Below, in pieces: positions 48,586-56,962 of a DNA stretch of 64,000 bases. Numbering within the stretch: position 1 is the stretch's first letter; each line of letters opens with the position of its first letter. The notes under the pieces are model-generated. The model was given only the letters and a program-made list of their open reading frames with translations. It ran no database searches and was not told the origin of the DNA. The position numbers and the translations under genes are program-made. The DNA comes from Kosakonia radicincitans DSM 16656 (GTDB lineage: Bacteria > Pseudomonadota > Gammaproteobacteria > Enterobacterales > Enterobacteriaceae). Where the stretch lies: contig NZ_CP018016.1 of NCBI RefSeq assembly GCF_000280495.2, forward strand, positions 124,001 to 188,000, in the 5' to 3' direction.

Positions 48586-49275
48586 ATGAAAATAAAAAAC
48601 AGTGGCCTTCCGCTGGCGCTGCTGCCTGCGTGTCTGCTTTTTGCTCAGACGGCGGCGGCGTGGCAGCAAGAATATATAGTTACCGACCCGCAAAGTACCG
48701 CGACCGAACGCTATACCTGGGATAGCGAACGACAACCACGTTATAACGATATTCTGGAAGAGCGTATCCGCTCTGCGCAAAATTCGCCGGGTATTGCGCT
48801 GAATTTGCCGGATGACACACCGCTAGATCCGATCACTACCATGAGTATTGGCTGGAATATTCCGCTGGTCAGCAGCGTTACCACCGGCCCGGTTGCGGCC
48901 TGGCATTACGATGGCTCAGCCACGTCAATGTATAACGAATTTGGCGACAGCGCGACCACCGCGCAGTACAGCGATCCTTTATGGCACGCCAGTGTTAGCT
49001 CGCTTGGATGGCGCGTAGACAGCCGTTTTGGCGACCTTCGCCCGTGGGCGCAAATCAGCTTCAATCAGCAGTTCGGCGATAATGTCTGGAAAAACCAGTC
49101 CGGGCTTAATCGCTTAACGGCGGCGAATCAGTACGGTAACTGGATGGATGTGACTTTAGGCGCCGATATGCTGCTGAATCCACACCTTGCCGCTTATGCG
49201 TCGTTATCGCAGTCGGAAAATGTAACGCTGGGGCAACATTATTTATACAGTATGGGCGTTAGTGCACGTTTTTGA
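48586..49275 (+). CDS. yhjY: YhjY, outer-membrane autotransporter-domain protein
   Basis: A 229-residue exported protein with signal peptide MKIKNSGLPLALLPACLLFAQTAAA. The C-terminal part alternates as beta strands (HASVSSLGWRVDSRFGDLRPWAQISFNQQFG in pieces) and ends VSARF, the aromatic end of outer-membrane barrels, consistent with an autotransporter beta-domain. No passenger or lipase catalytic domain is present, so the exported fragment has no predicted activity. E. coli yhjY occupies the same place between tag and yhjX. Confidence 0.88.
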   Translation: MKIKNSGLPLALLPACLLFAQTAAAWQQEYIVTDPQSTATERYTWDSERQPRYNDILEERIRSAQNSPGIALNLPDDTPLDPITTMSIGWNIPLVSSVTTGPVAAWHYDGSATSMYNEFGDSATTAQYSDPLWHASVSSLGWRVDSRFGDLRPWAQISFNQQFGDNVWKNQSGLNRLTAANQYGNWMDVTLGADMLLNPHLAAYASLSQSENVTLGQHYLYSMGVSARF

Positions 49276-49405
49276 AGCACGCTTAAAACAAACTTTTTAC
49301 ACTTAAGAAACAATAGCTGGCACGTTTCTTATTGATAGTATGTACTAACTTACCTTGATTTATTGATGGCATGAAATTTCACTGTGTCATTCATTCCCGC
49401 TTAGA

Positions 49406-49436
49406 TGCATTTCATTCCTCCTCTGCTGCATTTCAT
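49406..49436 (+). promoter_or_regulatory. YpdB (PyrR)-type operator upstream of yhjX
   Basis: Two direct repeats TGCATTTCAT (49406-49415 and 49427-49436) are separated by exactly 11 bases. The published YpdB site in the E. coli yhjX promoter is GGCATTTCAT-N11-GGCATTTCAT, so only the first base of each repeat differs. The operator ends 83 bases before the yhjX start. Confidence 0.85.
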
Positions 49437-49462
49437 GCCTTTTTTCACCAGGCATGAAATGC
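49428..49462. repeat. Inverted repeat overlapping the yhjX operator
   Basis: GCATTTCATGCC (49428-49439) and GGCATGAAATGC (49451-49462) are perfect 12-base arms around an 11-base loop. The left arm is part of the second YpdB repeat; the half-motif GGCATGAAAT recurs at 49368-49377. It may be extra regulator sites or a leader hairpin. Confidence 0.7.
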
Positions 49463-49519
49463 GCTTCGTTATGGTTGTCGGCAGTGAAACTTCTCATTTA
49501 TTTCTGCAGGACAACTGCC

Positions 49520-50722
49520 ATGAAAACTTCAACTGCTAATCACACTCGCTGGCTGACGCTGATCGGGACCATTATTACGCAATTCGCGTTAGGGTCTGTT
49601 TATACCTGGAGCCTGTTCAACAGCTCGCTGGCGGAAAAACTGAACGAGCCCGTCAGTCAGATTGCGTTCTCTTTCGGTTTGTTGAGCCTTGGCCTTGCGC
49701 TTTCCTCCTCTATTGCCGGGAAATTGCAGGAGCGCTTTGGCGTGAAACGCGTCACCATAGCTTCCGGTATTCTGCTGGGTCTGGGGTTCTTCCTGACCGC
49801 GCACTCCAACAACCTGTTGATGCTGTGGATGAGCGCAGGCGTGCTGGTGGGTTTGGCAGATGGCGCGGGTTATCTGTTAACGCTCTCGAACTGCGTGAAA
49901 TGGTTCCCGGAACGTAAGGGCCTGATTTCTGCCTTCTCTATTGGTTCTTACGGCCTCGGCAGCCTCGGTTTTAAATTCATCGACAGCCACTTGCTGGCAA
50001 GTGTTGGCCTGGAAAAAACCTTTATGATCTGGGGCCTGATTACGCTGGTGATGATTGTCTTCGGCGCAACCCTGATGACCGATGCGCCGCTGCAGAAAGC
50101 TGCGACCGTGAATGGTGTTGTTGCAAACGACTTCACCCTGGCGCAGTCCATGCGTAAACCGCAATACTGGATGCTGGCTGTTATGTTCCTCACCGCCTGC
50201 ATGAGCGGCCTGTATGTGATTGGTGTTGCGAAAGATATCGCCCAGGGCATGGTTCATCTGGATGTCGCAACAGCGGCGAATGCGGTTACCATTATCGCCA
50301 TTGCTAACCTCAGCGGTCGCCTGGTGCTCGGCATTCTCTCTGATAAAATTGCCCGTATCCGTGTGATTACTATCGGTCAGGTGATTTCGCTGGTCGGTAT
50401 GGCGGCTCTGCTGTTCGCACCGCTGAATGCGACTACATTCTTTGCAGCCATTGCCTGTGTTGCCTTTAACTTCGGCGGTACGATCACCGTCTTCCCGTCG
50501 CTGGTCAGCGAGTTCTTCGGCCTCAACAACCTGGCGAAAAACTACGGTGTGATTTACCTGGGCTTCGGTATCGGCAGTATCTGTGGTTCGCTGATTGCGT
50601 CGGTGTTTGGCGGCTTCTATGTCACCTTCTGCGTTATCTTCGCACTGCTGATTCTTTCGCTGGCGCTCTCCACCACCATTCGTCAGCCGCAGCGTAGCGT
50701 GTATAAAGAAGCGCACGCCTGA
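49520..50722 (+). CDS. yhjX: YhjX, pyruvate-induced MFS transporter
   Basis: Oxalate/formate-antiporter-like major facilitator, 400 residues, about twelve helices (e.g. ITQFALGSVYTWSLFN, GFFLTAHSNNLLMLWMSAG). In E. coli yhjX is the main target of the YpdA/YpdB pyruvate-sensing two-component system; the operator upstream here is conserved. ATG 49520 follows AGGA; upstream in-frame codons pass through the operator hairpin and are excluded. A terminator follows at 50741-50765. Confidence 0.94.
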   Translation: MKTSTANHTRWLTLIGTIITQFALGSVYTWSLFNSSLAEKLNEPVSQIAFSFGLLSLGLALSSSIAGKLQERFGVKRVTIASGILLGLGFFLTAHSNNLLMLWMSAGVLVGLADGAGYLLTLSNCVKWFPERKGLISAFSIGSYGLGSLGFKFIDSHLLASVGLEKTFMIWGLITLVMIVFGATLMTDAPLQKAATVNGVVANDFTLAQSMRKPQYWMLAVMFLTACMSGLYVIGVAKDIAQGMVHLDVATAANAVTIIAIANLSGRLVLGILSDKIARIRVITIGQVISLVGMAALLFAPLNATTFFAAIACVAFNFGGTITVFPSLVSEFFGLNNLAKNYGVIYLGFGIGSICGSLIASVFGGFYVTFCVIFALLILSLALSTTIRQPQRSVYKEAHA

Positions 50723-50740
50723 TCGCGAACCGACAACATG

Positions 50741-50765
50741 AAAAGCCGCCGTTTTGGCGGTTTTT
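50741..50765 (+). terminator. Terminator downstream of yhjX
   Basis: AAAAGCCGCC-GTTTT-GGCGGTTTTT forms a GC-rich stem with a T run, 19 bases past the stop. Confidence 0.88.
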
Positions 50766-50840
50766 CTGTCTCTGCCGCCAACCTTCTCCAGAGCGTCTAT
50801 CCTTATTGGTCAGGTTCTTCCCTACTGAAGGAGTCTATAG

Positions 50841-51272
50841 ATGTCTTTAGAAAAAGTAGTTTATCGCGCTAAAGCAAAAGCAACCGGTGGCCGTGATGGT
50901 CGTGCCACCTCCTCTGACGGCGTTCTGGATGTAAAACTTGGCGTACCCAAAGAGATGGGCGGTGCTGGCGGTGAAGTCACTAACCCGGAGCAGCTTTTTG
51001 CCGCAGGTTATTCAGCCTGTTTCCTTGGAGCGCTGAAACATGTTGCCTCGGTAGAGAAAAAGAAAGTACCGCAGGATGCTTACATTGAAGGACAAGTTGG
51101 CATTGGGCCACTACCGACCGGGTTTGGTATTGAAGCGCAGCTGGATATTCACTTGCCGGGTATGGATCATCAGGAAGCCGAAGCGCTGGTACAAAAAGCC
51201 CATATTGTGTGTCCTTACTCCAACGCAACGCGTGGCAACATTGACGTAAAACTTAACGTGATTACCTCCTGA
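50841..51272 (+). CDS. Ohr/OsmC-family organic hydroperoxide peroxidase
   Basis: A 143-residue thiol peroxidase of the Ohr class. The two catalytic cysteines are Cys60 (YSACFLGA) and Cys124 ([13 protein letters not shown]), with the active-site Arg of Ohr proteins expected near residue 18 (GRDGRA). Ohr reduces fatty-acid and other organic hydroperoxides with lipoylated partners. The usual neighbour OhrR (MarR family) is absent here. E. coli K-12 has no gene at this position. AAGGAG precedes the ATG. Confidence 0.9.
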   Translation: MSLEKVVYRAKAKATGGRDGRATSSDGVLDVKLGVPKEMGGAGGEVTNPEQLFAAGYSACFLGALKHVASVEKKKVPQDAYIEGQVGIGPLPTGFGIEAQLDIHLPGMDHQEAEALVQKAHIVCPYSNATRGNIDVKLNVITS

Positions 51273-51301
51273 TAACGCTCTTTCGTGCTAAATTTCTGAC
51301 G

Positions 51302-51332
51302 CCAGCCATATATTTTGTAAATATATGGCTGG
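51302..51332 (+). terminator. Perfect inverted repeat after ohr
   Basis: CCAGCCATATAT (51302-51313) and ATATATGGCTGG (51321-51332) flank a seven-base loop, 30 bases past the stop. The T run is poor (TTAAGCTTT), so it is a likely but atypical terminator. Confidence 0.6.
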
Positions 51333-51470
51333 TTAAGCTTTCCGCATGACACTTTTCCGCCCCGCTATGGTCTACTTACCACGCTTCAGAAGTTTCCGCT
51401 GTTAACTTCCGCTGCCAATTAATAGCCTGCCTGAGTCAGGATTTTTCCCCTTAGTTGTAGAGTTGCTTGC

Positions 51471-53153
51471 ATGAGTTATATCAAAACAATGACGCAGCAG
51501 AAGCTGAGCTTCCTGCTAGCGCTATATATCGGTCTGTTTATGAATAGCGCGGTTTTTTTCCGTCGGTTTGATGGATATGCGCAATCCTTCACTGCGTTGA
51601 AAGGTATCTCCGCAGTTGTTGAACTCGTTGGTACGGTACTGGTCACTTTCTTTTTATTACGCCTGTTGTCGCTGACGGGGCGCCGTGTCTGGCGCGTGCT
51701 GGCTTCGCTGGTGGTTGTGTGCTCTGCGGCTGCCAGCTATTACATGACGTTTCTCAACGTGGTGATTGGCTATGGCATCATTGCTTCGGTCATGACCACG
51801 GATATCGATCTCTCCAAAGAAGTGGTGGGCTGGCAGCTTATTGTCTGGATGGTGGCAGTGAGCGCGCTGCCGTTGCTGCTGATTTGGGGCAACCGCTGCC
51901 GCTTTACGCTGCTGAACGAGCTGCGTACGCCGGGGATGCGCATTCGCAGTCTGGGCCTGGTGCTGTTGGCGGGGTTGCTGGTCTGGGGGCCAATCCGTCT
52001 GCTGGACATGGAGCAGAAACAGGCCGAGCGGACGTCAAAGGTTGATATGCCGAGCTATGGCGGGGTAGTGGCGAACTCCTATCTGCCGTCAAACTGGCTC
52101 TCTGCGCTGGGGCTGTATGCCTGGGCACAGGTGGATGAATCCTCCGGCAATAAATCGCTGATCAACCCGGCGACGAAGTTTACCTATGTCGCGCCAAAAG
52201 ATATCGATGATACCTGGGTGGTATTCATTATTGGCGAGACCACGCGTTGGGATCATATGGGGCTGCTGGGTTACTCCCGCGATACCACGCCGAAGCTGGC
52301 GAAGGAGAAGAACCTCGTGGCGTTTCGCGGTTACTCATGCGACACCGCGACCAAGCTCTCTCTGCGCTGTATGTTTGTGCGTGAAGGCGGCGCGGAAGAT
52401 AACCCGCAGCGCACGCTGAAAGAGCAAAACGTCTTTGCCGTGCTTAAACAACTGGGCTTCGCCAGCGATTTGTACGCCATGCAGAGCGAGATGTGGTTCT
52501 ACAGCAATACCATGGCCGACAACATTGCTTATCGCGAGCAGATTGGTGCGGAGCCGCGTAACCGTGGCAGAAGCGTGGACGATATGCTGCTTGTCGATGA
52601 AATGCAGAATTCGCTGGACAATAAATCCGCAGGTAAGCATTTGATTATTATGCATACCAAAGGCTCACACTTTAACTATACCCAGCGTTATCCGCGCAAC
52701 TTTGCGCAGTGGACGCCAGAGTGTGTCGGCGTCGATGACAAGTGCAGCAAAGCAGAGCTGATAAACTCCTTCGATAACTCTGTCAGCTATGTGGATTACT
52801 TTATTGATAGCGTGATTGATAAGATGCGCGACCGGAAAGCGATCATTTTCTATGCCGCTGACCACGGGGAGTCGATCAATGAAAAGGAGCATCTGCACGG
52901 TACGCCGCGCAAAATGGCGCCACCGGAGCAGTTCCGCGTGCCGATGATGGTGTGGATGTCCGACAAGTATCTTGAGGATCCGCAAAAGGCGCAGATGTTT
53001 GCTCAGCTTAAGCAGCAGGCAGCGTTTAAAACGCCGCGTCGCCATGTTGAACTGTACGACACCATTATGGGTTGCCTCGGTTATACCTCGCCAAATGGCG
53101 GTATTAACGAGAACAATAACTGGTGCCATTTGCCGGCTCAGGCGGCGAAGTAA
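51471..53153 (+). CDS. eptB: Kdo2-lipid A phosphoethanolamine transferase EptB
   Basis: Inner-membrane enzyme adding phosphoethanolamine to the outer Kdo of LPS. The 560 residues (563 in E. coli) comprise five N-terminal transmembrane helices (about 10-185) and a periplasmic sulfatase-fold domain. Metal and nucleophile motifs: IIGETTRWDHMG with the catalytic Thr region (CDTATKLSLRC), HTKGSH and AADHGES. In E. coli its mRNA is repressed by the MgrR small RNA. Transcribed towards proK; no strong terminator but a small GGC/GCC hairpin with a T run lies at about 53168-53195. Confidence 0.95.
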   Translation: MSYIKTMTQQKLSFLLALYIGLFMNSAVFFRRFDGYAQSFTALKGISAVVELVGTVLVTFFLLRLLSLTGRRVWRVLASLVVVCSAAASYYMTFLNVVIGYGIIASVMTTDIDLSKEVVGWQLIVWMVAVSALPLLLIWGNRCRFTLLNELRTPGMRIRSLGLVLLAGLLVWGPIRLLDMEQKQAERTSKVDMPSYGGVVANSYLPSNWLSALGLYAWAQVDESSGNKSLINPATKFTYVAPKDIDDTWVVFIIGETTRWDHMGLLGYSRDTTPKLAKEKNLVAFRGYSCDTATKLSLRCMFVREGGAEDNPQRTLKEQNVFAVLKQLGFASDLYAMQSEMWFYSNTMADNIAYREQIGAEPRNRGRSVDDMLLVDEMQNSLDNKSAGKHLIIMHTKGSHFNYTQRYPRNFAQWTPECVGVDDKCSKAELINSFDNSVSYVDYFIDSVIDKMRDRKAIIFYAADHGESINEKEHLHGTPRKMAPPEQFRVPMMVWMSDKYLEDPQKAQMFAQLKQQAAFKTPRRHVELYDTIMGCLGYTSPNGGINENNNWCHLPAQAAK

Positions 53154-53203
53154 GCGCTCTGCTGGCTTTATCGCCAGTCAGTATGGTTTTTTACATTAGG
53201 GGA

Positions 53204-53232
53204 TTGACGGGGTAGCTTCACGGCAGTAAGAT
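53204..53232 (+). promoter_or_regulatory. Promoter of tRNA-Pro
   Basis: TTGACG (53204-53209), a 17-base spacer and TAAGAT (53227-53232), followed by the GC-rich discriminator GCGCCCCGC expected of stringently controlled tRNA promoters. Confidence 0.85.
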
Positions 53233-53244
53233 GCGCCCCGCATT

Positions 53245-53321
<77 letters not shown>

Positions 53322-53333
53322 AATTCAAAAAAG

Positions 53334-53357
53334 CCCAACCGCAAGGTTGGGTTTTTT
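53334..53357 (+). terminator. Terminator of tRNA-Pro (first copy)
   Basis: CCCAACC-GCAA-GGTTGGG followed by six T. An identical stem and T run recurs at 53504-53527 after the RtT unit. Confidence 0.93.
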
Positions 53358-53374
53358 GCTTTCCGGCCTCGAAA

Positions 53375-53480
53375 AGAGGATGAGAACCTCCGGGGGAAGA
53401 GGTTCGACTCGAGCATCGCGAGAGAACGTTGCTTCAGAAACGGCCCGCAGGGCGAGCCACACAGTGGCGGGTCATCCTCT
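53375..53480 (+). ncRNA. rttR: RtT-type RNA unit downstream of tRNA-Pro
   Basis: Perfect end pairing AGAGGATGA (53375-53383)/TCATCCTCT (53472-53480). Inside are the elements I remember from the E. coli RtT RNA of the tyrT operon: GGTTCGACTCGAGC, GAGAGAACGTTG and CCGCAGGGCGAG. As in tyrT, the unit ends in a copy of the 3' end of the preceding tRNA. Symbol used by analogy with the tyrT-linked gene. Confidence 0.75.
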
Positions 53481-53527
53481 ATCACCGACCAAATTCAGAA
53501 AAACCCAACCGCAAGGTTGGGTTTTTT
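53474..53527 (+). repeat. Duplicated tRNA-Pro 3' end and terminator
   Basis: ATCCTCTATCACCGACCAAA and the following TTCA repeat bases 53304-53327 (the tRNA 3' end and flank) exactly, offset by 170 bases, then the terminator stem CCCAACC-GCAA-GGTTGGG with T run repeats too. It is part of the RtT-style tandem, not a second tRNA. Confidence 0.9.
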
Positions 53528-54191
53528 GCTTTCTGCATCCTGGAAAATAGCCTGAAGGCCGCTTCGCCTTACCGGCCTGGCGCGATCCCGTAGACCGGAC
53601 AATCGCAGCGCCAGCCGGCGAAATTATCGAAAATCTCCGTTATCCCCACTTCTCGCTACCAGTTCACAATTTTGTACGATATTCCATTGTATTTTTTTAT
53701 ATATGTTTGGATCTTTTTTCGCGTTGCTTATGGATAATGACAGCATTTTTCGCTGTGCGTTTTAGCGTTCATGGCATTAATCGCTCAGATAATCATCATT
53801 CTGCAAGAAATTTTTCATAATCTGCATGAAAGTTAAGCACTGGATTTTGGTGGTTAATGAGCGAATTATTCTGCTGCCTCGGCGCTAGCACAAATTTCCC
53901 TGCTGAAAATAGAGGCTTGAAGTTTTTTTAAACTTTGTTTACCGATTCTCACCGTCGTTGTAAATCCCGATTACCTGTATTGACGTTTTGACATTCTGTT
54001 GACAGATTGTAGGGCATGAGGGGCATTTCAAGGAGAATCTGCACTGCAACTCAGTCAACCTTGTGAAAGGAATCCCCATCTCTCATAACGCCTTCGGGCA
54101 CAACCGACCAGACCGGGTAAAAAACTAATAAAGGTCTGTCGGACATACCCACTGCATGGGTAACAACACATATCACATTGGAGCAGAATCA
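53528..54191. other. proK-dppA intergenic region and dppA leader
   Basis: About 660 bases without a gene. The first 100 bases hold a degenerate REP-like palindrome (GGCC GCTTCGCCTTA CCGGCC at about 53557-53576, then GTAGACCGGACA). An AT-rich stretch follows (53650-53940). Two TTGACA hexamers (53988-53993, 53999-54004) may belong to the dppA promoter. The leader contains AACAACACA (54162-54170) just before the ribosome site GGAG (54180-54183), a fit to the GcvB small RNA target known in dppA. Confidence 0.55.
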
Positions 54192-55799
54192 ATGAGTATT
54201 TCCTTGAAGAAGTCAGGGATGCTGAAGCTCGGTCTTAGCCTGGTGGCCATGACCGTCGCGGCAAGCGTGCAGGCTAAAACCCTGGTTTATTGTTCTGAAG
54301 GCTCGCCTGAAGGCTTTAACCCACAGCTTTTCACCTCTGGTACCACCTATGATGCCAGCTCCGTACCGATTTATAACCGTCTGGTGGAATTCAAAATCGG
54401 CACCACGGAAGTGATTCCTGGCCTGGCTGAGAAGTGGGAAATCAGCGCTGATGGCAAAACCTACACTTTCCACCTGCGTAAAGGCGTGAAGTGGCAGGAC
54501 AACAAAGACTTCAAACCGACGCGCGATTTCAACGCGGATGACGTGGTGTTCTCCTTTGACCGTCAGAAAAACGATCAGAACCCGTACCATAAAGTCTCTG
54601 GCGGCAGCTACGAATATTTCGAAGGCATGGGTCTGCCTGACCTGATTAGCGAAGTGAAGAAAGTCGACGACAATACCGTTCAGTTCGTGCTGACCCGTCC
54701 GGAATCGCCGTTCCTGGCCGACCTGGCAATGGACTTCGCTTCTATTCTCTCCAAAGAGTACGCGGACAACATGCTGAAAGCCGGTACGCCGGAGAAAGTG
54801 GACCTCGACCCGATCGGTACCGGTCCGTTCCAGTTGCTGCAATATCAGAAAGATTCCCGCATCCTGTACAAAGCGTTTGACGGTTTCTGGGGCACCAAGC
54901 CGAAAATCGATCGTCTGGTCTTCTCCATCACCCCGGATGCTTCCGTACGTTATGCCAAACTGCAGAAAAACGAGTGCCAGGTTATGCCGTACCCGAACCC
55001 GGCGGATATCGCTCGTATGAAGCAGGACAAAAACATCACGCTGATGGAGCAGGCTGGCCTGAACGTTGGCTACATGTCCTTCAACACCGAGAAGAAACCG
55101 TTTGATGACGTGAAAGTGCGTCAGGCGCTGACTTACGCGGTGAACAAAGAAGCGATCATCAAAGCGGTATACCAGGGCGCTGGCGTGGCGGCGAAAAACC
55201 TGATCCCGCCGACCATGTGGGGCTATAACGACGACGTTAAAGACTACACCTACGATCCGGAGAAGGCGAAACAGCTGCTGAAAGAAGCCGGTCAGGATAA
55301 AGGCTTTACCGTTGAACTGTGGGCGATGCCGGTACAGCGTCCGTACAACCCGAACGCTCGCCGTATGGCTGAGATGATTCAGGCTGACTGGGCGAAAGTC
55401 GGCGTACAAGCCAAAATCGTGACCTACGAGTGGGGTGAATACCTGAAGCGCGCGAAAGCGGGCGAACACCAGGCAGTCATGATGGGCTGGACCGGCGACA
55501 ACGGGGATCCGGATAACTTCTTCGCCACCCTGTTCAGTTGCGCAGCGGCGAAAGACGGTTCTAACTACTCTCGCTGGTGCTACAAGCCGTTTGAAGATCT
55601 GATTCAACCGGCTCGCGCAACCGACGATCACAACAAGCGTGTTGAACTCTACAAGCAGGCTCAGGTAGTGATGCATGACCAGGCTCCGGCGCTGATCGTC
55701 GCTCACTCCACCGTGTATGAGCCGGTGCGTAAAGAAGTCAAAGGCTATGTTGTTGATCCGTTAGGCAAACACCACTTCGAAAACGTGTCTGTCGAATAA
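54192..55799 (+). CDS. dppA: Dipeptide-binding periplasmic protein
   Basis: Substrate-binding protein of the DppABCDF importer, also involved in haem uptake and dipeptide chemotaxis in E. coli. The 535 residues equal E. coli. Signal peptide of 28 residues (ending TVAASVQA), mature start KTLVYCSEG. SBP family 5 signatures include GLAEKWEISADGKTYTFHLR and DPIGTGPFQL. ATG 54192 has GGAG eight bases upstream; the in-frame ATG at 54156 lacks one. Expression is probably curbed by GcvB through the leader. Confidence 0.98.
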   Translation: MSISLKKSGMLKLGLSLVAMTVAASVQAKTLVYCSEGSPEGFNPQLFTSGTTYDASSVPIYNRLVEFKIGTTEVIPGLAEKWEISADGKTYTFHLRKGVKWQDNKDFKPTRDFNADDVVFSFDRQKNDQNPYHKVSGGSYEYFEGMGLPDLISEVKKVDDNTVQFVLTRPESPFLADLAMDFASILSKEYADNMLKAGTPEKVDLDPIGTGPFQLLQYQKDSRILYKAFDGFWGTKPKIDRLVFSITPDASVRYAKLQKNECQVMPYPNPADIARMKQDKNITLMEQAGLNVGYMSFNTEKKPFDDVKVRQALTYAVNKEAIIKAVYQGAGVAAKNLIPPTMWGYNDDVKDYTYDPEKAKQLLKEAGQDKGFTVELWAMPVQRPYNPNARRMAEMIQADWAKVGVQAKIVTYEWGEYLKRAKAGEHQAVMMGWTGDNGDPDNFFATLFSCAAAKDGSNYSRWCYKPFEDLIQPARATDDHNKRVELYKQAQVVMHDQAPALIVAHSTVYEPVRKEVKGYVVDPLGKHHFENVSVE

Positions 55800-55812
55800 T
55801 AAGCACGATAGC

Positions 55813-55867
55813 TACCCTCTCTCCTTTCCGGGAGAGGGGGTAAAGCGTTTTCCCTCTGCGGAGGGAA
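55813..55867. repeat. Two hairpins between dppA and dppB
   Basis: TACCCTCTCTCC (55813-55824) pairs with GGGAGAGGGGGTA (55830-55842), and TTCCCTC (55850-55856) pairs with GAGGGAA (55861-55867). The first resembles the unit between mtlA and mtlD. They lie right after dppA, which must be made in excess over the permease genes. Confidence 0.65.
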
Positions 55868-55933
55868 TTCCTGTTTGTGAGCAATACAGACGCGCCGCCG
55901 CCAGGCGCTGCGTCACTACTGAGAATCCGGGTT

Positions 55934-56953
55934 ATGTTGCAGTTCATTCTCCGACGTCTGGGGCTGGTTATCCCAACGTTTATCGGTATCACCCTTCTCA
56001 CCTTTGCCTTTGTCCATATGATCCCCGGCGACCCGGTAATGATCATGGCGGGTGAGCGTGGTATCTCTCCTGAGCGTCACGCTCAATTGCTGGCTGAGCT
56101 TGGTCTTGATAAGCCGCTTTGGGAACAATATGTCCACTATGTTTGGGGCGTATTGCACGGTGACTTAGGCATCTCTCTGAAGAGCCGACTTCCGGTGTGG
56201 GACGAGTTTGTGCCGCGTTTTAAAGCGACGCTGGAACTCGGTATCTGCGCCATGATTTTTGCGGTCGCTGTGGGTATTCCGGTGGGCGTACTGGCCGCCG
56301 TCAAACGTGGCTCTATTTTCGATCATACTGCGGTGAGCCTTGCGCTGACCGGCTACTCCATGCCTATCTTCTGGTGGGGCATGATGTTGATCATGCTGGT
56401 TTCGGTGCAGCTCAACCTGACGCCGGTTTCCGGACGCGTCAGCGATATGGTGTTCCTTGACGACAGCAATCCGTTAACCGGATTTATGCTGATAGATACC
56501 GCCATCTGGGGCGAGCAGGGCAACTTTATCGATGCCCTTGCGCATATGATCCTGCCAGCCATTGTGCTCGGCACCATTCCGCTGGCGGTGATCGTGCGTA
56601 TGACCCGCTCCTCTATGCTGGAAGTTTTGGGTGAAGATTACATCCGTACCGCGCGCGCAAAAGGGCTGACCCGCATGCGCGTGATCATCGTGCATGCGCT
56701 GCGCAACGCCATGCTGCCGGTGGTGACGGTTATCGGCTTGCAGGTCGGCACGCTGCTGGCGGGCGCGATCCTGACGGAAACCATCTTCTCCTGGCCGGGT
56801 CTGGGTCGTTGGTTGATTGATGCGCTGCAGCGCCGCGACTATCCGGTGGTGCAGGGCGGGGTATTACTGGTCGCGACGATGATTATCCTCGTCAACCTGC
56901 TGGTCGACCTGCTCTACGGCGTGGTGAACCCGCGTATTCGGCATAAGAAGTAA
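55934..56953 (+). CDS. dppB: Dipeptide ABC transporter permease DppB
   Basis: Inner-membrane permease, 339 residues as in E. coli, about six helices. BPD-transporter inner-membrane motif with the EAA loop MLEVLGEDYIRTARAKGL. Begins MLQFILRRLGLVIPTF at ATG 55934. A GTG 19 codons upstream is in frame but lies within the spacer that follows the intergenic hairpins and encodes no family sequence. Confidence 0.96.
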   Translation: MLQFILRRLGLVIPTFIGITLLTFAFVHMIPGDPVMIMAGERGISPERHAQLLAELGLDKPLWEQYVHYVWGVLHGDLGISLKSRLPVWDEFVPRFKATLELGICAMIFAVAVGIPVGVLAAVKRGSIFDHTAVSLALTGYSMPIFWWGMMLIMLVSVQLNLTPVSGRVSDMVFLDDSNPLTGFMLIDTAIWGEQGNFIDALAHMILPAIVLGTIPLAVIVRMTRSSMLEVLGEDYIRTARAKGLTRMRVIIVHALRNAMLPVVTVIGLQVGTLLAGAILTETIFSWPGLGRWLIDALQRRDYPVVQGGVLLVATMIILVNLLVDLLYGVVNPRIRHKK

Positions 56954-56962
56954 GGGGCCATC

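Noticed and set aside
53474..53494. Second proline tRNA after proK
   Set aside because: Only the last 18-20 bases of the tRNA plus its flank are repeated; there is no acceptor 5' half or anticodon arm. It is the RtT tandem, not a gene or a phage attachment scar with an island.
54213..55706. 497-codon open frame on the minus strand
   Set aside because: Antisense to dppA; no ribosome site and no family similarity.
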